From: Paludibacter sp.
Lineage (GTDB): Bacteria; Bacteroidota; Bacteroidia; Bacteroidales; Paludibacteraceae
Direction: 5' to 3'
Length of the DNA: 64,000 nucleotides
Assembly: GCF_009712605.1 (NCBI RefSeq)
Contig: NZ_WASO01000001.1
Span: 682,001-746,000 of the forward strand
Made by a program: the position numbers and the translations under genes. This document shows positions 8,644 through 18,290 of the stretch, piece after piece (within the stretch, counting starts at the first letter, position 1; the number at the start of each line of letters is the position of its first letter). Below the pieces are notes generated by a model. The model saw only the letters and a list, made by a program, of their open reading frames with translations, did no database searches and was not told the DNA's origin.

Positions 8644-9465
8644 TTATTGCAATAATGCAACCGCTTTTTTCTTGAATTCCGTAGGTGTAATTCCTTCCCG
8701 TTTAGAAAATACGCGGGTGAAGTATGATTTTTCGTTGTAGCCGACTTCGAAACCAATTTCGGATATGGTCTTGTCGGTACTGACGATTAATTGCTTGGCT
8801 TCTATTAATTTCCGGTCTTCGATAATTTCAGATACACTTTTGTCGAATACCGAACGGCAGATCAGGTTCAGATTGCGTGCTGAGGTGTTGAGTTGATCTG
8901 CATAAAACTGTACACTTTCAGCTTGTTTGTAATTAGTTTCAACCAGCTTGAGAAATTTGTCGAAAGTAGAAATGTAGCTGTTACTGGCCGTTTTTGACTC
9001 TGCTATTTGTAGTGTATGATCGGAATCTATTTGGATCAATAGTGCAAGTAAAAGATGTTTTATTACTTGATAGCGTGGAGGATTGGCCGTGAAATCCTCA
9101 TAAATAAGTGAGCATAAGGTGTCGAGTCGATTATGACACGTGTGTTGAGGAAGTGAATAATGAATGGTGTCGGCAAAATTGGAATAAAAATGGAAGCTAC
9201 TTTGAGGTGCAAATTCATTCTGATATTGTATGAGCCAGCCGCGGGTTTGCAGGTCGGGCATAAACTGATGAATTTTCCCTTTGGAAACGTAAATAATAGC
9301 AGGCGACAGGATCGTCTGTTTCCTGAAATCAATAAAATGTTCGGGCGTGCCCTCCAGTAAAACGATCAGTTCTTCGTATTCATGCCGGTGAGGAGCCGGA
9401 GGATCTTTTACAATCTCACCGATGGTTGCGGCATCAAGCTTGTATATCAGGAATGGTTTATCCAT
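8644..9465 (-). CDS. AraC-family transcriptional regulator with cupin sensor
   Basis: 273 residues. The N-terminal half begins MDKPFLIYKLDAATIGEIV and contains the cupin-like phrases PHRHEYEELIVLLEG and KGKIHQFMPDL. Residues about 170-272 are the AraC double helix-turn-helix, with VQFYADQLNTSARNLNLICR and ISEIGFEVGYNEKSYFTRVF, ending GITPTEFKKK. The cupin half should bind a small effector that cannot be read from the sequence. It is a single gene between the sigma operon and the bcp gene, 47 bases after the bcp stop, so co-transcription with bcp is possible. Confidence 0.88.
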   Translation of the reverse strand: MDKPFLIYKLDAATIGEIVKDPPAPHRHEYEELIVLLEGTPEHFIDFRKQTILSPAIIYVSKGKIHQFMPDLQTRGWLIQYQNEFAPQSSFHFYSNFADTIHYSLPQHTCHNRLDTLCSLIYEDFTANPPRYQVIKHLLLALLIQIDSDHTLQIAESKTASNSYISTFDKFLKLVETNYKQAESVQFYADQLNTSARNLNLICRSVFDKSVSEIIEDRKLIEAKQLIVSTDKTISEIGFEVGYNEKSYFTRVFSKREGITPTEFKKKAVALLQ

Positions 9466-9512
9466 GAGAATATAGTCAAATCCGGCACCTTATTCAGATG
9501 CCGGATTGTTGT

Positions 9513-9968
9513 TCATAATAAAACTGTTTTTAATTGTTCCGAATGCTCTTTTGTGTTTACTTTTTCAATGACATGGGTTATCACTCCTTGTTCGTTAATG
9601 ACGAATGTGGTGCGGACAATGCCCATGTATTTTCGTCCGTACATGCTTTTTTCAGCCCATACTCCAAATGCAGAAGCCAACTCTTTTTCTGTGTCTGCTA
9701 AAAGAGTAAAGTTCAGACTGTATTTGGCAATGAATTTCTGATGTGATGAGGGACTGTCGGGACTCACACCAACGATCTGATAACCCTGTTGGGCCCATTC
9801 GTCCAAACCATTATTCAGACTGCATGCTTCGGCGGTACATCCCGAAGTATTGTCTTTGGGATAAAAATATAAGATAGTCTTTTTGCCAATCAATGAACTT
9901 GTGCTGAATGGTTCTCCGTTTTGATCCTGTAAAGTTACAACAGGCAATTTATCTCCTTTTTGTAGCAT
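9513..9968 (-). CDS. bcp: Bcp/PrxQ-type thiol peroxidase
   Basis: Reduces hydrogen peroxide and organic hydroperoxides using thioredoxin. The 151-residue length is normal. The active-site loop YPKDNTSGCTAEAC places the peroxidatic Cys44 and the resolving Cys49 five residues apart, typical of atypical two-Cys PrxQ enzymes. GVSPDSPSSHQKFIAKY and the R-containing IVRTTFVI strand are also family features. There is no signal peptide, so the enzyme is cytoplasmic. It lies upstream of the cupin AraC gene on the same strand. Confidence 0.93.
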   Translation of the reverse strand: MLQKGDKLPVVTLQDQNGEPFSTSSLIGKKTILYFYPKDNTSGCTAEACSLNNGLDEWAQQGYQIVGVSPDSPSSHQKFIAKYSLNFTLLADTEKELASAFGVWAEKSMYGRKYMGIVRTTFVINEQGVITHVIEKVNTKEHSEQLKTVLL

Positions 9969-10089
9969 AATAGTAGTGTTTTTAAGTAAAAAAATAACCG
10001 TTTCGGATTTTACCGCAAACGGTTACAAATATACTATATCGGGCACAGGTTTTACAACAATAATTAAGCAAAAATGTTGGGTGGACTGG

Positions 10090-11055
10090 TTAGAAATACC
10101 AGTCGCGTTGATTGTCACAACTACCGCAAATAGAACTGGTCTTGTTTGGAATGCGGTATTCCAGCATAAATTCATGCGTTCCTGATTGGTTTGTATTCAG
10201 TTTAAAATCATAATCGTAAGAATAGCCAATCCGGAAATTACTTGTGATGTTGACGCCTAAAAGTAATGATAATTGTTGGGTCGTTCGGTAACTAAGTCCA
10301 ATGTCGAAAAGCTCACGGGGGCCATCCGAAAGGCCGGTGGGGCGCTTAAACCGTATCATGGAGTTGGCTTCAAGCACTGTCAGGTTGTTTCTGTTTGCGA
10401 TTTCAGAACCAAAACTAAAATTAAAATATTCAGAGTTGGTGTTTTTGTAAATAGCGTATAAGTACCTGTGATTAGTGTTTTGAAATAAATTGCTGTTTTT
10501 TGAAATGGCAAAAAGGTGCGTGGTCGATAATCCCAATATGAGGTATTTGGTTTGAATTTCTATCCCGAAGTTGGCATCCGGTTTGTAAGTCGTCAGATCA
10601 GAATAAACCAGTGTCGGGTCGGTAGTGTCTGTCGGATCGTATTTGGATCCGTTTATAGTCCGGGCAAAAAGTCCCGCCGACAGCCCCAGAGCAATAGACC
10701 AGGAGTCGAGATCTTCATTGGGAGACATACGGTATGCGTAGGTAACCGTAGGATTGAGTACGTTGGTTAATCCTATGTTATCGTTGATGACGGAAATGCC
10801 AAAAGCAGAACGCAGGTCATGAATGTATTCCGAAGCCTGTACGTTAATGACAGTGGGAGCCCCGCTGATGCCTGTCCATTGATGCCGAACATTACTGAAA
10901 AGGTATAAGTATTCCGTTTTGGCAATTGAAGCCGGATTGTAATTGGCTCTGTTGTTCCAATGGGTAGTCATACTAATGTCAGCCTGTGCAAATGCAAAAC
11001 TGCTATGAAATATAACCATAAGGGAAATTGACGTAACCAGTAAAAATCTCTTCAT
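10090..11055 (-). CDS. PorP/SprF-family type IX secretion outer-membrane protein
   Basis: 321 residues with a signal peptide (MKRFLLVTSISLMVIFHSSF). The mature start has the family hallmark NPASIAK followed by the aromatic strand LYLFSNVRHQWTGISGAP, and the rest alternates in the manner of a beta-barrel (for example IGLSYRTTQQLSLLLGVNI). PorP/SprF proteins sit in the outer membrane and attach or export particular type IX cargos, often type B cargos encoded next door. Here it starts 6 bases after the stop of a type B cargo gene and closes a run of three such genes, so it is probably their dedicated partner. The extreme C-terminus carries CGSCDNQRDWYF, a short Cys-containing tail. Confidence 0.88.
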   Translation of the reverse strand: MKRFLLVTSISLMVIFHSSFAFAQADISMTTHWNNRANYNPASIAKTEYLYLFSNVRHQWTGISGAPTVINVQASEYIHDLRSAFGISVINDNIGLTNVLNPTVTYAYRMSPNEDLDSWSIALGLSAGLFARTINGSKYDPTDTTDPTLVYSDLTTYKPDANFGIEIQTKYLILGLSTTHLFAISKNSNLFQNTNHRYLYAIYKNTNSEYFNFSFGSEIANRNNLTVLEANSMIRFKRPTGLSDGPRELFDIGLSYRTTQQLSLLLGVNITSNFRIGYSYDYDFKLNTNQSGTHEFMLEYRIPNKTSSICGSCDNQRDWYF

Positions 11056-11061
11056 ATTCTC

Positions 11062-13290
11062 TTATCGGATTAAGGTGATGTACCCTTTGATTGTTTGTTT
11101 CTGATTGTTATAATCAGTGTAATGTATAATGTAAAAATAAGTGTCCGGTTCCAATCTCTTCCCTTTGTAGGAACCGTCCCAACCATTACTTTCCTTTGTT
11201 CCTGAATAAACCAAAATGCCGTAACGATCATAAACGTCCATTTCGTAATTGGGCATAAAGTAATCGTTGTACTCGTCTCCGTTTGGTGTAAATACATTCG
11301 GAACAAACGGCTCTAAAAGAATTGACGTTGTTCCTGAATTTGTGCAACCGTAGACGGTGTCACTGTCTTTGAGCGCTATTGTATAAAGAGCTGACGGTAG
11401 ATTCTGGTTATAGTAGTGAATAACTGAATTGCCCGTCGATACACCAGTGTTGTCTCCAAAAGTCCAGTTGTATAATACGCTTGGCTCCTGGTTGATGGAG
11501 CATGAGACTAAGTTTCTCTTAGAATTTATGGTGTTTGGTGAGACTGTGAAATTTATCAAAGGTAATACTTTTTCTTTGACATTGTACGGGGAGGTTCGGG
11601 AACAGCCCCATTTGTCAGTTGCGATAACGGTGTAAGTGCCAGCTTTGTTGGTGGTTATAGTGTCAGTTAAAGCTCCATTGTTCCATCGATACGTGAGTGG
11701 CGTTTTTGCAATGCCTGTCTGTTTGTTCATGTTTACATACCAACCGGAAGCGTATAGTTTTGTGCTATCGCCCGTACAAAACCAGTTATGTCCCTGAATT
11801 GAATCCATCCATTCGCTTTCGTCTGAAATGGTGGTGTAATGTTTGTTGGATGTGCAGTTATGCGTAGAGTCGTATCCTTTTACCCAGTAGGTTCCTGCCG
11901 GTAGACCCGATTTGATACTGTCAATATTAAACGTGCCGGGATTAGTACTCCATTCATACGTCCAGGCACCGCTAGCCCTTAGTTTTCCGGTTGAACTGCC
12001 AATGCAGATCGAGTCTTGATCGGCTTTGAGGCCGACCAGATCGGTGTTTATTGATTCAACATCTTTTATTGTGTCGATCGAACAGGTAGATGGAGGATTG
12101 TATACAATAAGTTTTACCGGGTGATGCCCCGACGTGGTATAGTGATGTATGTGTGTGCCTGATATTGTGTCGTTCGTGCCATCTCCATAATCCCACCGAA
12201 AAGCAAGTCTACCGCGATTTGTTGTCGATTGGTTTGTGAATTCTACGTTATTGTCTGTACACGTGCCAACCATTTTTGCGGTGAAAGAGGCAACTGGTTT
12301 GTATTTCAGAATAGTTGTGGAAAGAGAGTCTATACAGCCGGTGGCCGACCGCATAATGCAATGATAAATTACACTATCTTTTCCACTCATTGGCACGGCA
12401 AGCGTTGATAGGGTTGTGTCTGTGTTTGCTACCTTGTTTGTATTTACATCACGCCATCGATAACTCTCGAATCCGGTCGGAGCTGTTAATCTTGCCGTGT
12501 CGGAAGATCCACAAAAGTCGGTAGAGATTTTCATCGGCTGATAGTCGGCTACAAAATAGACATAGCCAAAATGAAATCTTCCGGTACAGTCGGTGGACAT
12601 AAATTCGAGTGTGATGGTTTGTCCTTTATAAGCCGAAAGATCAGCTCCAACAGTAGTCCAGTCTCTCCATTGGATTTGAGGCGCAATTGAAAGGATTGAA
12701 TTAGTGGAGGTATAATTTTGGAATCCTTTAACCGTATTGCTTGAAGAGTACACATCATAGTTTGTGCAAGTGTTGATTTCATTGCCAGATGAATCGTAAA
12801 GGGTGAGTTTGAAGCGGGGTTCCACTAATGCGGAATGGTCAGATGCATATTGCAATACACAGGCAAATTTCATTATAAGGAGGGCATTGGTCGAATCTAC
12901 AGCTAATTTGTATTGCAATTTTTGTTGCCAGCATCTAAATCCCATGTTGTTTCCTTGAGTTACATCAGCAGATGTAATAACATCGCCTAATCTTGCTGAA
13001 TATTTATAACCTTTGGGAATAATCTTTAGTAAATATCCTACTGTTGGATCATATGCTGTAGTATCTGACATGATTACCTGTCTTCTGCTGTTTGGTAAAG
13101 CTACCTGCACCCAAGGAGTGTTGCTGGTTGGTACATCAGTGCTGTAAACTCTTGTGTATCCAGTCCATCCGGTAAAGTTTCCGTTCTCAAATCCAAGGTT
13201 AATCAGATTGGAATTTGCACCGAATAAACCTAACGAGATAATTGTTAAACAGACTATAAGTCCAATTATGAGATAGTGCCGTTTTTTCAT
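11062..13290 (-). CDS. Type IX-secreted multi-domain surface protein, type B sorting domain (paralog 3)
   Basis: 742 residues with an N-terminal hydrophobic signal (IIGLIVCLTIISLGLFGANS). The next ~250 residues form a domain starting NLGFENGNFTGWTGYTRVY, shared with the two upstream paralogs. A PKD-like repeat follows (FRWDYGDGTNDTISGTHIHH), then Ig-like Cys-containing repeats (YRWNNGALTDTITTN) and a second PKD-like unit. The last ~85 residues are the gliding-motility-associated type B sorting domain: VPNVFTPNGDEYNDYFMPNY, DVYDRYGILVYSG, GWDGSYKGKRLEPDTYFYII. The protein should be exported by type IX secretion and held at the surface or released. The stop is 6 bases before the PorP/SprF gene. 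Confidence 0.87.
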   Translation of the reverse strand: MKKRHYLIIGLIVCLTIISLGLFGANSNLINLGFENGNFTGWTGYTRVYSTDVPTSNTPWVQVALPNSRRQVIMSDTTAYDPTVGYLLKIIPKGYKYSARLGDVITSADVTQGNNMGFRCWQQKLQYKLAVDSTNALLIMKFACVLQYASDHSALVEPRFKLTLYDSSGNEINTCTNYDVYSSSNTVKGFQNYTSTNSILSIAPQIQWRDWTTVGADLSAYKGQTITLEFMSTDCTGRFHFGYVYFVADYQPMKISTDFCGSSDTARLTAPTGFESYRWRDVNTNKVANTDTTLSTLAVPMSGKDSVIYHCIMRSATGCIDSLSTTILKYKPVASFTAKMVGTCTDNNVEFTNQSTTNRGRLAFRWDYGDGTNDTISGTHIHHYTTSGHHPVKLIVYNPPSTCSIDTIKDVESINTDLVGLKADQDSICIGSSTGKLRASGAWTYEWSTNPGTFNIDSIKSGLPAGTYWVKGYDSTHNCTSNKHYTTISDESEWMDSIQGHNWFCTGDSTKLYASGWYVNMNKQTGIAKTPLTYRWNNGALTDTITTNKAGTYTVIATDKWGCSRTSPYNVKEKVLPLINFTVSPNTINSKRNLVSCSINQEPSVLYNWTFGDNTGVSTGNSVIHYYNQNLPSALYTIALKDSDTVYGCTNSGTTSILLEPFVPNVFTPNGDEYNDYFMPNYEMDVYDRYGILVYSGTKESNGWDGSYKGKRLEPDTYFYIIHYTDYNNQKQTIKGYITLIR

Positions 13291-13503
13291 GCTATTGGGA
13301 GTCTTTGGTTCAATGAAAGCAGATCGCGTTTATATTATGAATCTGCCCGTGTGACAGGTAAATGATTAGTTTTTACAGTTTTTGTGAATCGCTGTAAAGA
13401 GGGCACGTTTACAGCTTTTTATCTGGTTAACTATTAACTGATAATTTAAAACTCACCAAAGGGTTGTATTATTGTTTGTTGTTGTGTAAAAAATAAATTT
13501 TTA

Positions 13504-15663
13504 TTATCGGACTAAGGTTACAAAACCTTTAGCCGTACGTAACTGGTTTTGGTAATCGACATAATGCAGCACGTAAAAATAAGTGTCAGGATCCACCTTG
13601 ATGCCTTTGTATTTACCATCCCAACCTTCACTGTCCTTGTTTCCTTTGTATAACAATATGCCATGCCGGTCAAATATTTCAAGGTCATAATTTGGCATGA
13701 AATAATCATTGTGCGAATCTCCGTTGGGCGTAAATACATTAGGGATAAAAGGTTCCATGATGATACTTTGGCTTGCTTGGCTTCTACATCCATAAATATT
13801 GTTGATGGCCGTAAGCATAATATCGTACTTGCCAATCCCGCTATTCCCTGAATAATAGTGAGTAAACAGAACTCCCTTTTCAGTAGTTTTGTCCCCCATG
13901 TCCCAATCATAAGTCATGTCATCGTTTTCCGGAGTAATGGAACACACCACCTGATTGTGTTTGGTGTTGATAATTGCCGGGTCAATGCTGAAAGATGTGG
14001 ATGGAAGCGGTATCTCTTTAATATCATCAGACCACGAAAGCTGACACCCTCTCTTGTTGGTCGCAATGACCTCATATTTGCCGGGTTTGCTGATGGTGAT
14101 AGACGGGTTGTTTGGTTTTTGTGAATTCCATAAATAGGTTATTCCGTCGCCTGATGCAACAAGAGTGGTGCTGTCTCCGGTACAGAAAAAGGGATCTCCA
14201 CATACATCTAAATTCCAGATTGGTTCTTCCGTAATCTTGAGTGGTATTCTTGTGTTGCAAACCTCGTTTTTTGCGTAGCCGATTAGTTCTATTGTTCCTC
14301 CGGGGCTTCCTACCAGCAATGAGTCTTGGGCGCCTGTCATAGAACCATCTATCTGAATCCATTTGTAATGATCGGCGCCATAACCTTTAAGGGTTGTCGT
14401 AAGATTCGGACAATAGGTGGTGTCACCTTTTATTCCGATTAATGGCGGATAAAAAATCTCAATCATCGTATCTTTGGATGCCGTGCAGGTAGATGGAAAG
14501 CTGGTAATTTTGAGGCTTATCTTTTGCATTCCGGATGTGGAAAAGGTATAGGTAGTATCGGCTGCAGCCGAAGTCTTTCCATCTCCAAAATCCCATTGAT
14601 ATGAAAGGGTTGCGGAGGTGTCGGAAGGATGAAGCGCGTCCGCTACCGAATTGTTTGTGAATTTGACAGTGTTGGTTTGGTTTGTGCAGCCTGTTGTTGT
14701 GAATTTGAAGTCGGCAATTGGTTGTATTCTTTTTATGGTGGTGGATAAGCTGTCGTTGCATCCGGCTTCGGTTGTGAAAATGCAGGAGTATATTTCCCCT
14801 TCTTTGGCGTTGGGAACTTTACATTCATAATTTGATCCGATTATATTGCCATTGTGTTTCCATGTGTAAGATTTGAATCCATCTGGTGCTGTCAGGGTGG
14901 CATCTTCGTTGTTTCCACAGAATTTTGTAGTAATATATAATGGCTGTGAATCCACTACAATGTATGCATAGCCGAAATGTCCTCCCGGGGTACAATCCAT
15001 TGTGGTAAATTTAATCGTGACGTCTTGTCCTTCCATCTCTTTTAGGTTGGCAGATATTGCTTTCCAGTCACGCCATCTGACAATTTGTTGTGTTGTGGGT
15101 AGCGTAACTTGTTGCATGTTGTCAAGTGTCAATGTGTTTTCGTCAAATTTGTTGCAAAAATTTGGAATTTCTTTTCCGGTTTTGTCTAAAATAGAAATGA
15201 TGAAGCGCGGCATTTGTTCTTCAGTGTGTGTCGATTGTGTTGGTTTCGGCATTTCAAGCACAACTGCAAATTTGATGGTAAGTAATTCGTTCGAAGGGTT
15301 GACATTAAGCGTATATTCGAGACTTTGATCTCTCCCATTAGGGCTTCCATTCTTGTAAGACCCAAGTCGGGCACTGTATTTATAGCCAGAAGGAATGGTT
15401 TTTAATTGGCTGTTTGTGTAAAGGTCGTAGGCGGTTTGGTCTGACATGAGGACAATGCTGGGGTCATTGGGGAGAGTTACTACAGTTGGAGTCGTTTTGA
15501 CACCACCGTTTGAAGTATAATAAATCCAAGTTTTACCTGTCCAGCCTGTAAATCCGTTTTCAAAGCCAATGTTTTTTAAGTTTGGATTTGTAGCAGAAAG
15601 AAAATTGGATAAAAATAAAAATAAAAAAAGGATGCTTCCCTTAGTCGATTTTGGCAGAATCAT
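13504..15663 (-). CDS. Type IX-secreted multi-domain surface protein, type B sorting domain (paralog 2)
   Basis: Taking the ATG at 15663 gives 719 residues with a good signal peptide (ILPKSTKGSILFLFLFLSNF); an ATG at 15717 would add 18 residues that spoil it. The layout matches its neighbours: a first domain opening NIGFENGFTGWTGKTWIYY, a PKD-like unit (YQWDFGDGKTSAAADTTYTF), Cys-containing Ig-like units (FFCTGDSTTLVASGDG), a second PKD-like unit (YDWDMGDKTTEKGVLFTHYY), and a type B sorting domain (VPNVFTPNGDSHNDYFMPNY and FDRHGILLYKGNKDSEGWDG). Role unknown; the PKD and Ig-like folds suggest adhesion or glycan binding. It is separated from paralog 3 by about 213 bases and from paralog 1 by 97 bases. 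Confidence 0.87.
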   Translation of the reverse strand: MILPKSTKGSILFLFLFLSNFLSATNPNLKNIGFENGFTGWTGKTWIYYTSNGGVKTTPTVVTLPNDPSIVLMSDQTAYDLYTNSQLKTIPSGYKYSARLGSYKNGSPNGRDQSLEYTLNVNPSNELLTIKFAVVLEMPKPTQSTHTEEQMPRFIISILDKTGKEIPNFCNKFDENTLTLDNMQQVTLPTTQQIVRWRDWKAISANLKEMEGQDVTIKFTTMDCTPGGHFGYAYIVVDSQPLYITTKFCGNNEDATLTAPDGFKSYTWKHNGNIIGSNYECKVPNAKEGEIYSCIFTTEAGCNDSLSTTIKRIQPIADFKFTTTGCTNQTNTVKFTNNSVADALHPSDTSATLSYQWDFGDGKTSAAADTTYTFSTSGMQKISLKITSFPSTCTASKDTMIEIFYPPLIGIKGDTTYCPNLTTTLKGYGADHYKWIQIDGSMTGAQDSLLVGSPGGTIELIGYAKNEVCNTRIPLKITEEPIWNLDVCGDPFFCTGDSTTLVASGDGITYLWNSQKPNNPSITISKPGKYEVIATNKRGCQLSWSDDIKEIPLPSTSFSIDPAIINTKHNQVVCSITPENDDMTYDWDMGDKTTEKGVLFTHYYSGNSGIGKYDIMLTAINNIYGCRSQASQSIIMEPFIPNVFTPNGDSHNDYFMPNYDLEIFDRHGILLYKGNKDSEGWDGKYKGIKVDPDTYFYVLHYVDYQNQLRTAKGFVTLVR

Positions 15664-15759
15664 GAACCGTGCATATAAATAGATGCACAAAGTTAAGTTT
15701 TTTGTTAGATTCGACAAATCAACACGAAAATATCTTTTTTATTGTCAGTAAAATGACGT

Positions 15760-18036
15760 TTATCGTACCAACATGACACAGCCTTTTTTGATTTGTGCAA
15801 TATTGTTGGTGTCAATATATCGTAAAAGGTAGAAATAAGCATCAGGATCCAGTTTCGTTCCTTTGTAAGTCCCGTTCCACCCCTGATTGCCATTGTAGAT
15901 AAGAATTCCGTTGCGATCGTAGATCTGAAGGTCGTAGTTCGGCATAAAGGTATCATTGTACCCATCATTATTCGGAGTGAAAACATTGGGGACTTTCAGG
16001 TCGAGTACGATGTTTTTTGTGAACGAATTAGCACAACCATACTGGTCGACAGCATTTAGAGTAATAGTATACCCTGTGCCGGAATTCGATACATTGTATT
16101 TGTGTGTAAATGTGGAGCTGTTGGTAACGGTGCCATCCCCAAGTAGCCATTCATAATTAATATCGTCTTTTGTGGTAATGTCGCCTGATATAACCGGGTT
16201 TCGCAGGTCTAATTTATCCGGTGTTAGTCTGAAGTTAACTTCCGGCAATGGAATTTTGGAAACATGCATTGAAGTTTGAGCCTTGCATCCGTTTTTGTTG
16301 GTTCCGGTAACAATGTAGGTGCCTTCCGTGTTGATTGTAATTGTTTGTGATGAGCTTCCATTGTTCCATTGATAAGCTGCTGCTCCCGAGGCAGTAAGAG
16401 TGGTAGTCGCATTTGCGCAAAACAATGAGTCGCCGGTTATGCCTGGTTTCCACTCGCTTTCTTGCAGCACTTCTGTGGAAACTACATCTGATTTGCATCC
16501 TTCGGTTGTAATTCCGGTGACAGAGTAAATTCCTGCTGCAGAAACATTTATTGATTGCGATGTTTCGTTTGTGTTCCATGTGTAAGTGTCAGCTCCTTTC
16601 GCTGTTAGAATAGTGGAGTTGCCGCGACACAATATTTTTGATCCTGTAATAGAAACTGTTGGCAATGTTTTTTCTTTAACTTTTACGAATGCCGTGTCTT
16701 TGGATCCGTTTTCTTTCCAGCCTACGACGAAGAATGAGCCGCTCTTGGATATGCGAATCGATTGGGTTGTTTCGCCGGTGCTCCAGTGGTATCTGATTCT
16801 TCCATTGGCTGTTAGGGTTGTGTTTTGGCCGTGACAGAATGATGGATCGCCATTAATAGAGAGAGGAACAGCTGGTTTATCGTCGATATCTAAGCTTTGG
16901 CTGCTCCTGCATCCGGAGGGTGATGATACAATTTCTAATGTTATGTGGTGTATCCCGGCAGAAGTGTATGTATGTGTGGGATTTGGGTCGAAGGAAGAGG
17001 TGCCATCTCCAAAATTCCAGGTAAAGTCAGAGATCGTTCCGTTACTAGTAGTAGAGGTGTTGATGAATTTGTAAGTCCTGTTTTGAGCATCAAGCAATAA
17101 ACATTTAAAGGATGCATTGGGAGTCGTTCTTACTATTGAGGCGGAAAGCTCAACCTGACAACCCATAACGGAGTTGAAAGAACAGTTGTATTGATTTCCA
17201 AGTGTGGCATTATTTACCGTGAGAACCCGGCCTTTAATATTGCCGGGTGTCCATACATAGTCGGAGAAGCCTTCGGGAGCTTCAAGCCGGGCATCAGTGT
17301 CGTCTTTACAATAATTGACGGATATCTGCATCGGGTGACATTCTGCCACGAAGTAGGCATAACCAAAATGTCCTTGTTTGGTGCAATCTTCAGAGGTGAA
17401 AGTGAGGGTTACTTTCTTTCCGTAAAAAGGCATGAGATTTGCGGCAGCTGTTGTCCAGTCTCTCCATACAATCATCGTTACATTGTCAGAGTCGCGTGAA
17501 AATCCGTCAGGATAATAATTCTGAAACCCGGGGATGTGTTCAGCCGCATTAACGTCATACTGACTGCAGGACGATATGATATTTCCGTCCTGATCTTCCA
17601 GTGTGATTTTGAAACGCGGTTGTTCATCAGCCAGATGGTCATGTAAAGGATCCTGTAAGACTACGGCAAACTTCCAGATAAAAAGAGCATTTGTAGAATC
17701 TACAGTCAAAGTATAAGATAAACTTTCTGATAAGCAACCATTGACGGCGTCTCCGAGGCGAGCAGAATGTGTATGTCCCGGAGGTACGATCTTTAGCTTT
17801 CCTCCGGTATTGTTGTCGTATGCTGTAGTGTCCGACATAATCGTATGCCGTCCCGGCTCAATGCCGGTTGCCGGATTGAGAATTTCTGTGTAGAAATGGA
17901 GCCAGGTCTTACCTGTCCAGTTTGTGAAATCTCCTCTCTCAAAACTAAGATTGTCGCAATTGTTAGCAATTGCGAACATATTTTGATTCAGGAAACACAA
18001 CAGAACAATGACAATGGAACAAATAAATTTGTTCAT
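15760..18036 (-). CDS. Type IX-secreted multi-domain surface protein, type B sorting domain (paralog 1)
   Basis: 758 residues, first of three tandem paralogs. The signal peptide is FICSIVIVLLCFLNQNMFA. A first domain opens NLSFERGDFTNWTGKTWLHF and runs to about 260. A PKD-like unit follows (FTWNFGDGTSSFDPNPTHTY), then three Ig-like repeats with recurring cores YHWSTGETTQSIRIS, YTWNTNETSQSINVS and YQWNNGSSSQTITIN, then a PKD-like unit (YEWLLGDGTVTNSSTFTHKY) and the type B sorting domain (VPNVFTPNNDGYNDTFMPNY and IYDRNGILIYNGNQGWNG). It has one more Ig-like repeat than paralogs 2 and 3. It probably leads the transcript that ends with the PorP/SprF gene. Confidence 0.87.
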   Translation of the reverse strand: MNKFICSIVIVLLCFLNQNMFAIANNCDNLSFERGDFTNWTGKTWLHFYTEILNPATGIEPGRHTIMSDTTAYDNNTGGKLKIVPPGHTHSARLGDAVNGCLSESLSYTLTVDSTNALFIWKFAVVLQDPLHDHLADEQPRFKITLEDQDGNIISSCSQYDVNAAEHIPGFQNYYPDGFSRDSDNVTMIVWRDWTTAAANLMPFYGKKVTLTFTSEDCTKQGHFGYAYFVAECHPMQISVNYCKDDTDARLEAPEGFSDYVWTPGNIKGRVLTVNNATLGNQYNCSFNSVMGCQVELSASIVRTTPNASFKCLLLDAQNRTYKFINTSTTSNGTISDFTWNFGDGTSSFDPNPTHTYTSAGIHHITLEIVSSPSGCRSSQSLDIDDKPAVPLSINGDPSFCHGQNTTLTANGRIRYHWSTGETTQSIRISKSGSFFVVGWKENGSKDTAFVKVKEKTLPTVSITGSKILCRGNSTILTAKGADTYTWNTNETSQSINVSAAGIYSVTGITTEGCKSDVVSTEVLQESEWKPGITGDSLFCANATTTLTASGAAAYQWNNGSSSQTITINTEGTYIVTGTNKNGCKAQTSMHVSKIPLPEVNFRLTPDKLDLRNPVISGDITTKDDINYEWLLGDGTVTNSSTFTHKYNVSNSGTGYTITLNAVDQYGCANSFTKNIVLDLKVPNVFTPNNDGYNDTFMPNYDLQIYDRNGILIYNGNQGWNGTYKGTKLDPDAYFYLLRYIDTNNIAQIKKGCVMLVR

Positions 18037-18177
18037 CTATATAGAGTTAAATTACAGCCTTACAGTTGATTAAGTGTAATGTGCGGATCTCGTAAGAGTG
18101 TATGATTCCTACAAGACCATACACGGCTCGAAACAGGGAGCAGAATAAACGCTCTCGTTCAGAGTTGGTGTAAAGTC

Positions 18178-18188
18178 CTCTTTAGATT
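18178..18188 (+). repeat. Copy of recurring CTCTTTAGATT intergenic motif
   Basis: CTCTTTAGATT lies in the 254-base gap between era and the cargo cluster, about 103 bases beyond the era stop and reading opposite to era. The same 11-mer occurs at 43377 and 45420 on the plus strand and at 2370-2360 on the minus strand, with a 10-base match at 46472. Confidence 0.5.
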
Positions 18189-18247
18189 GAAATTGATCTG
18201 GAAGTGGTTGTGAGCAGGCACAACATTGTCAGATCGACAGAGAAAGA

Positions 18248-18270
18248 ACATCCTGTACCTCAGGATGTTG
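18248..18270 (-). terminator. Rho-independent terminator of era
   Basis: On the minus strand ACATCCTG and CAGGATGT form an 8-bp stem with a five-base loop, followed by TCTTTCT, about 20 bases after the era stop. Confidence 0.65.
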
Positions 18271-18290
18271 TTGTTGATGAAAGAAAAAGA

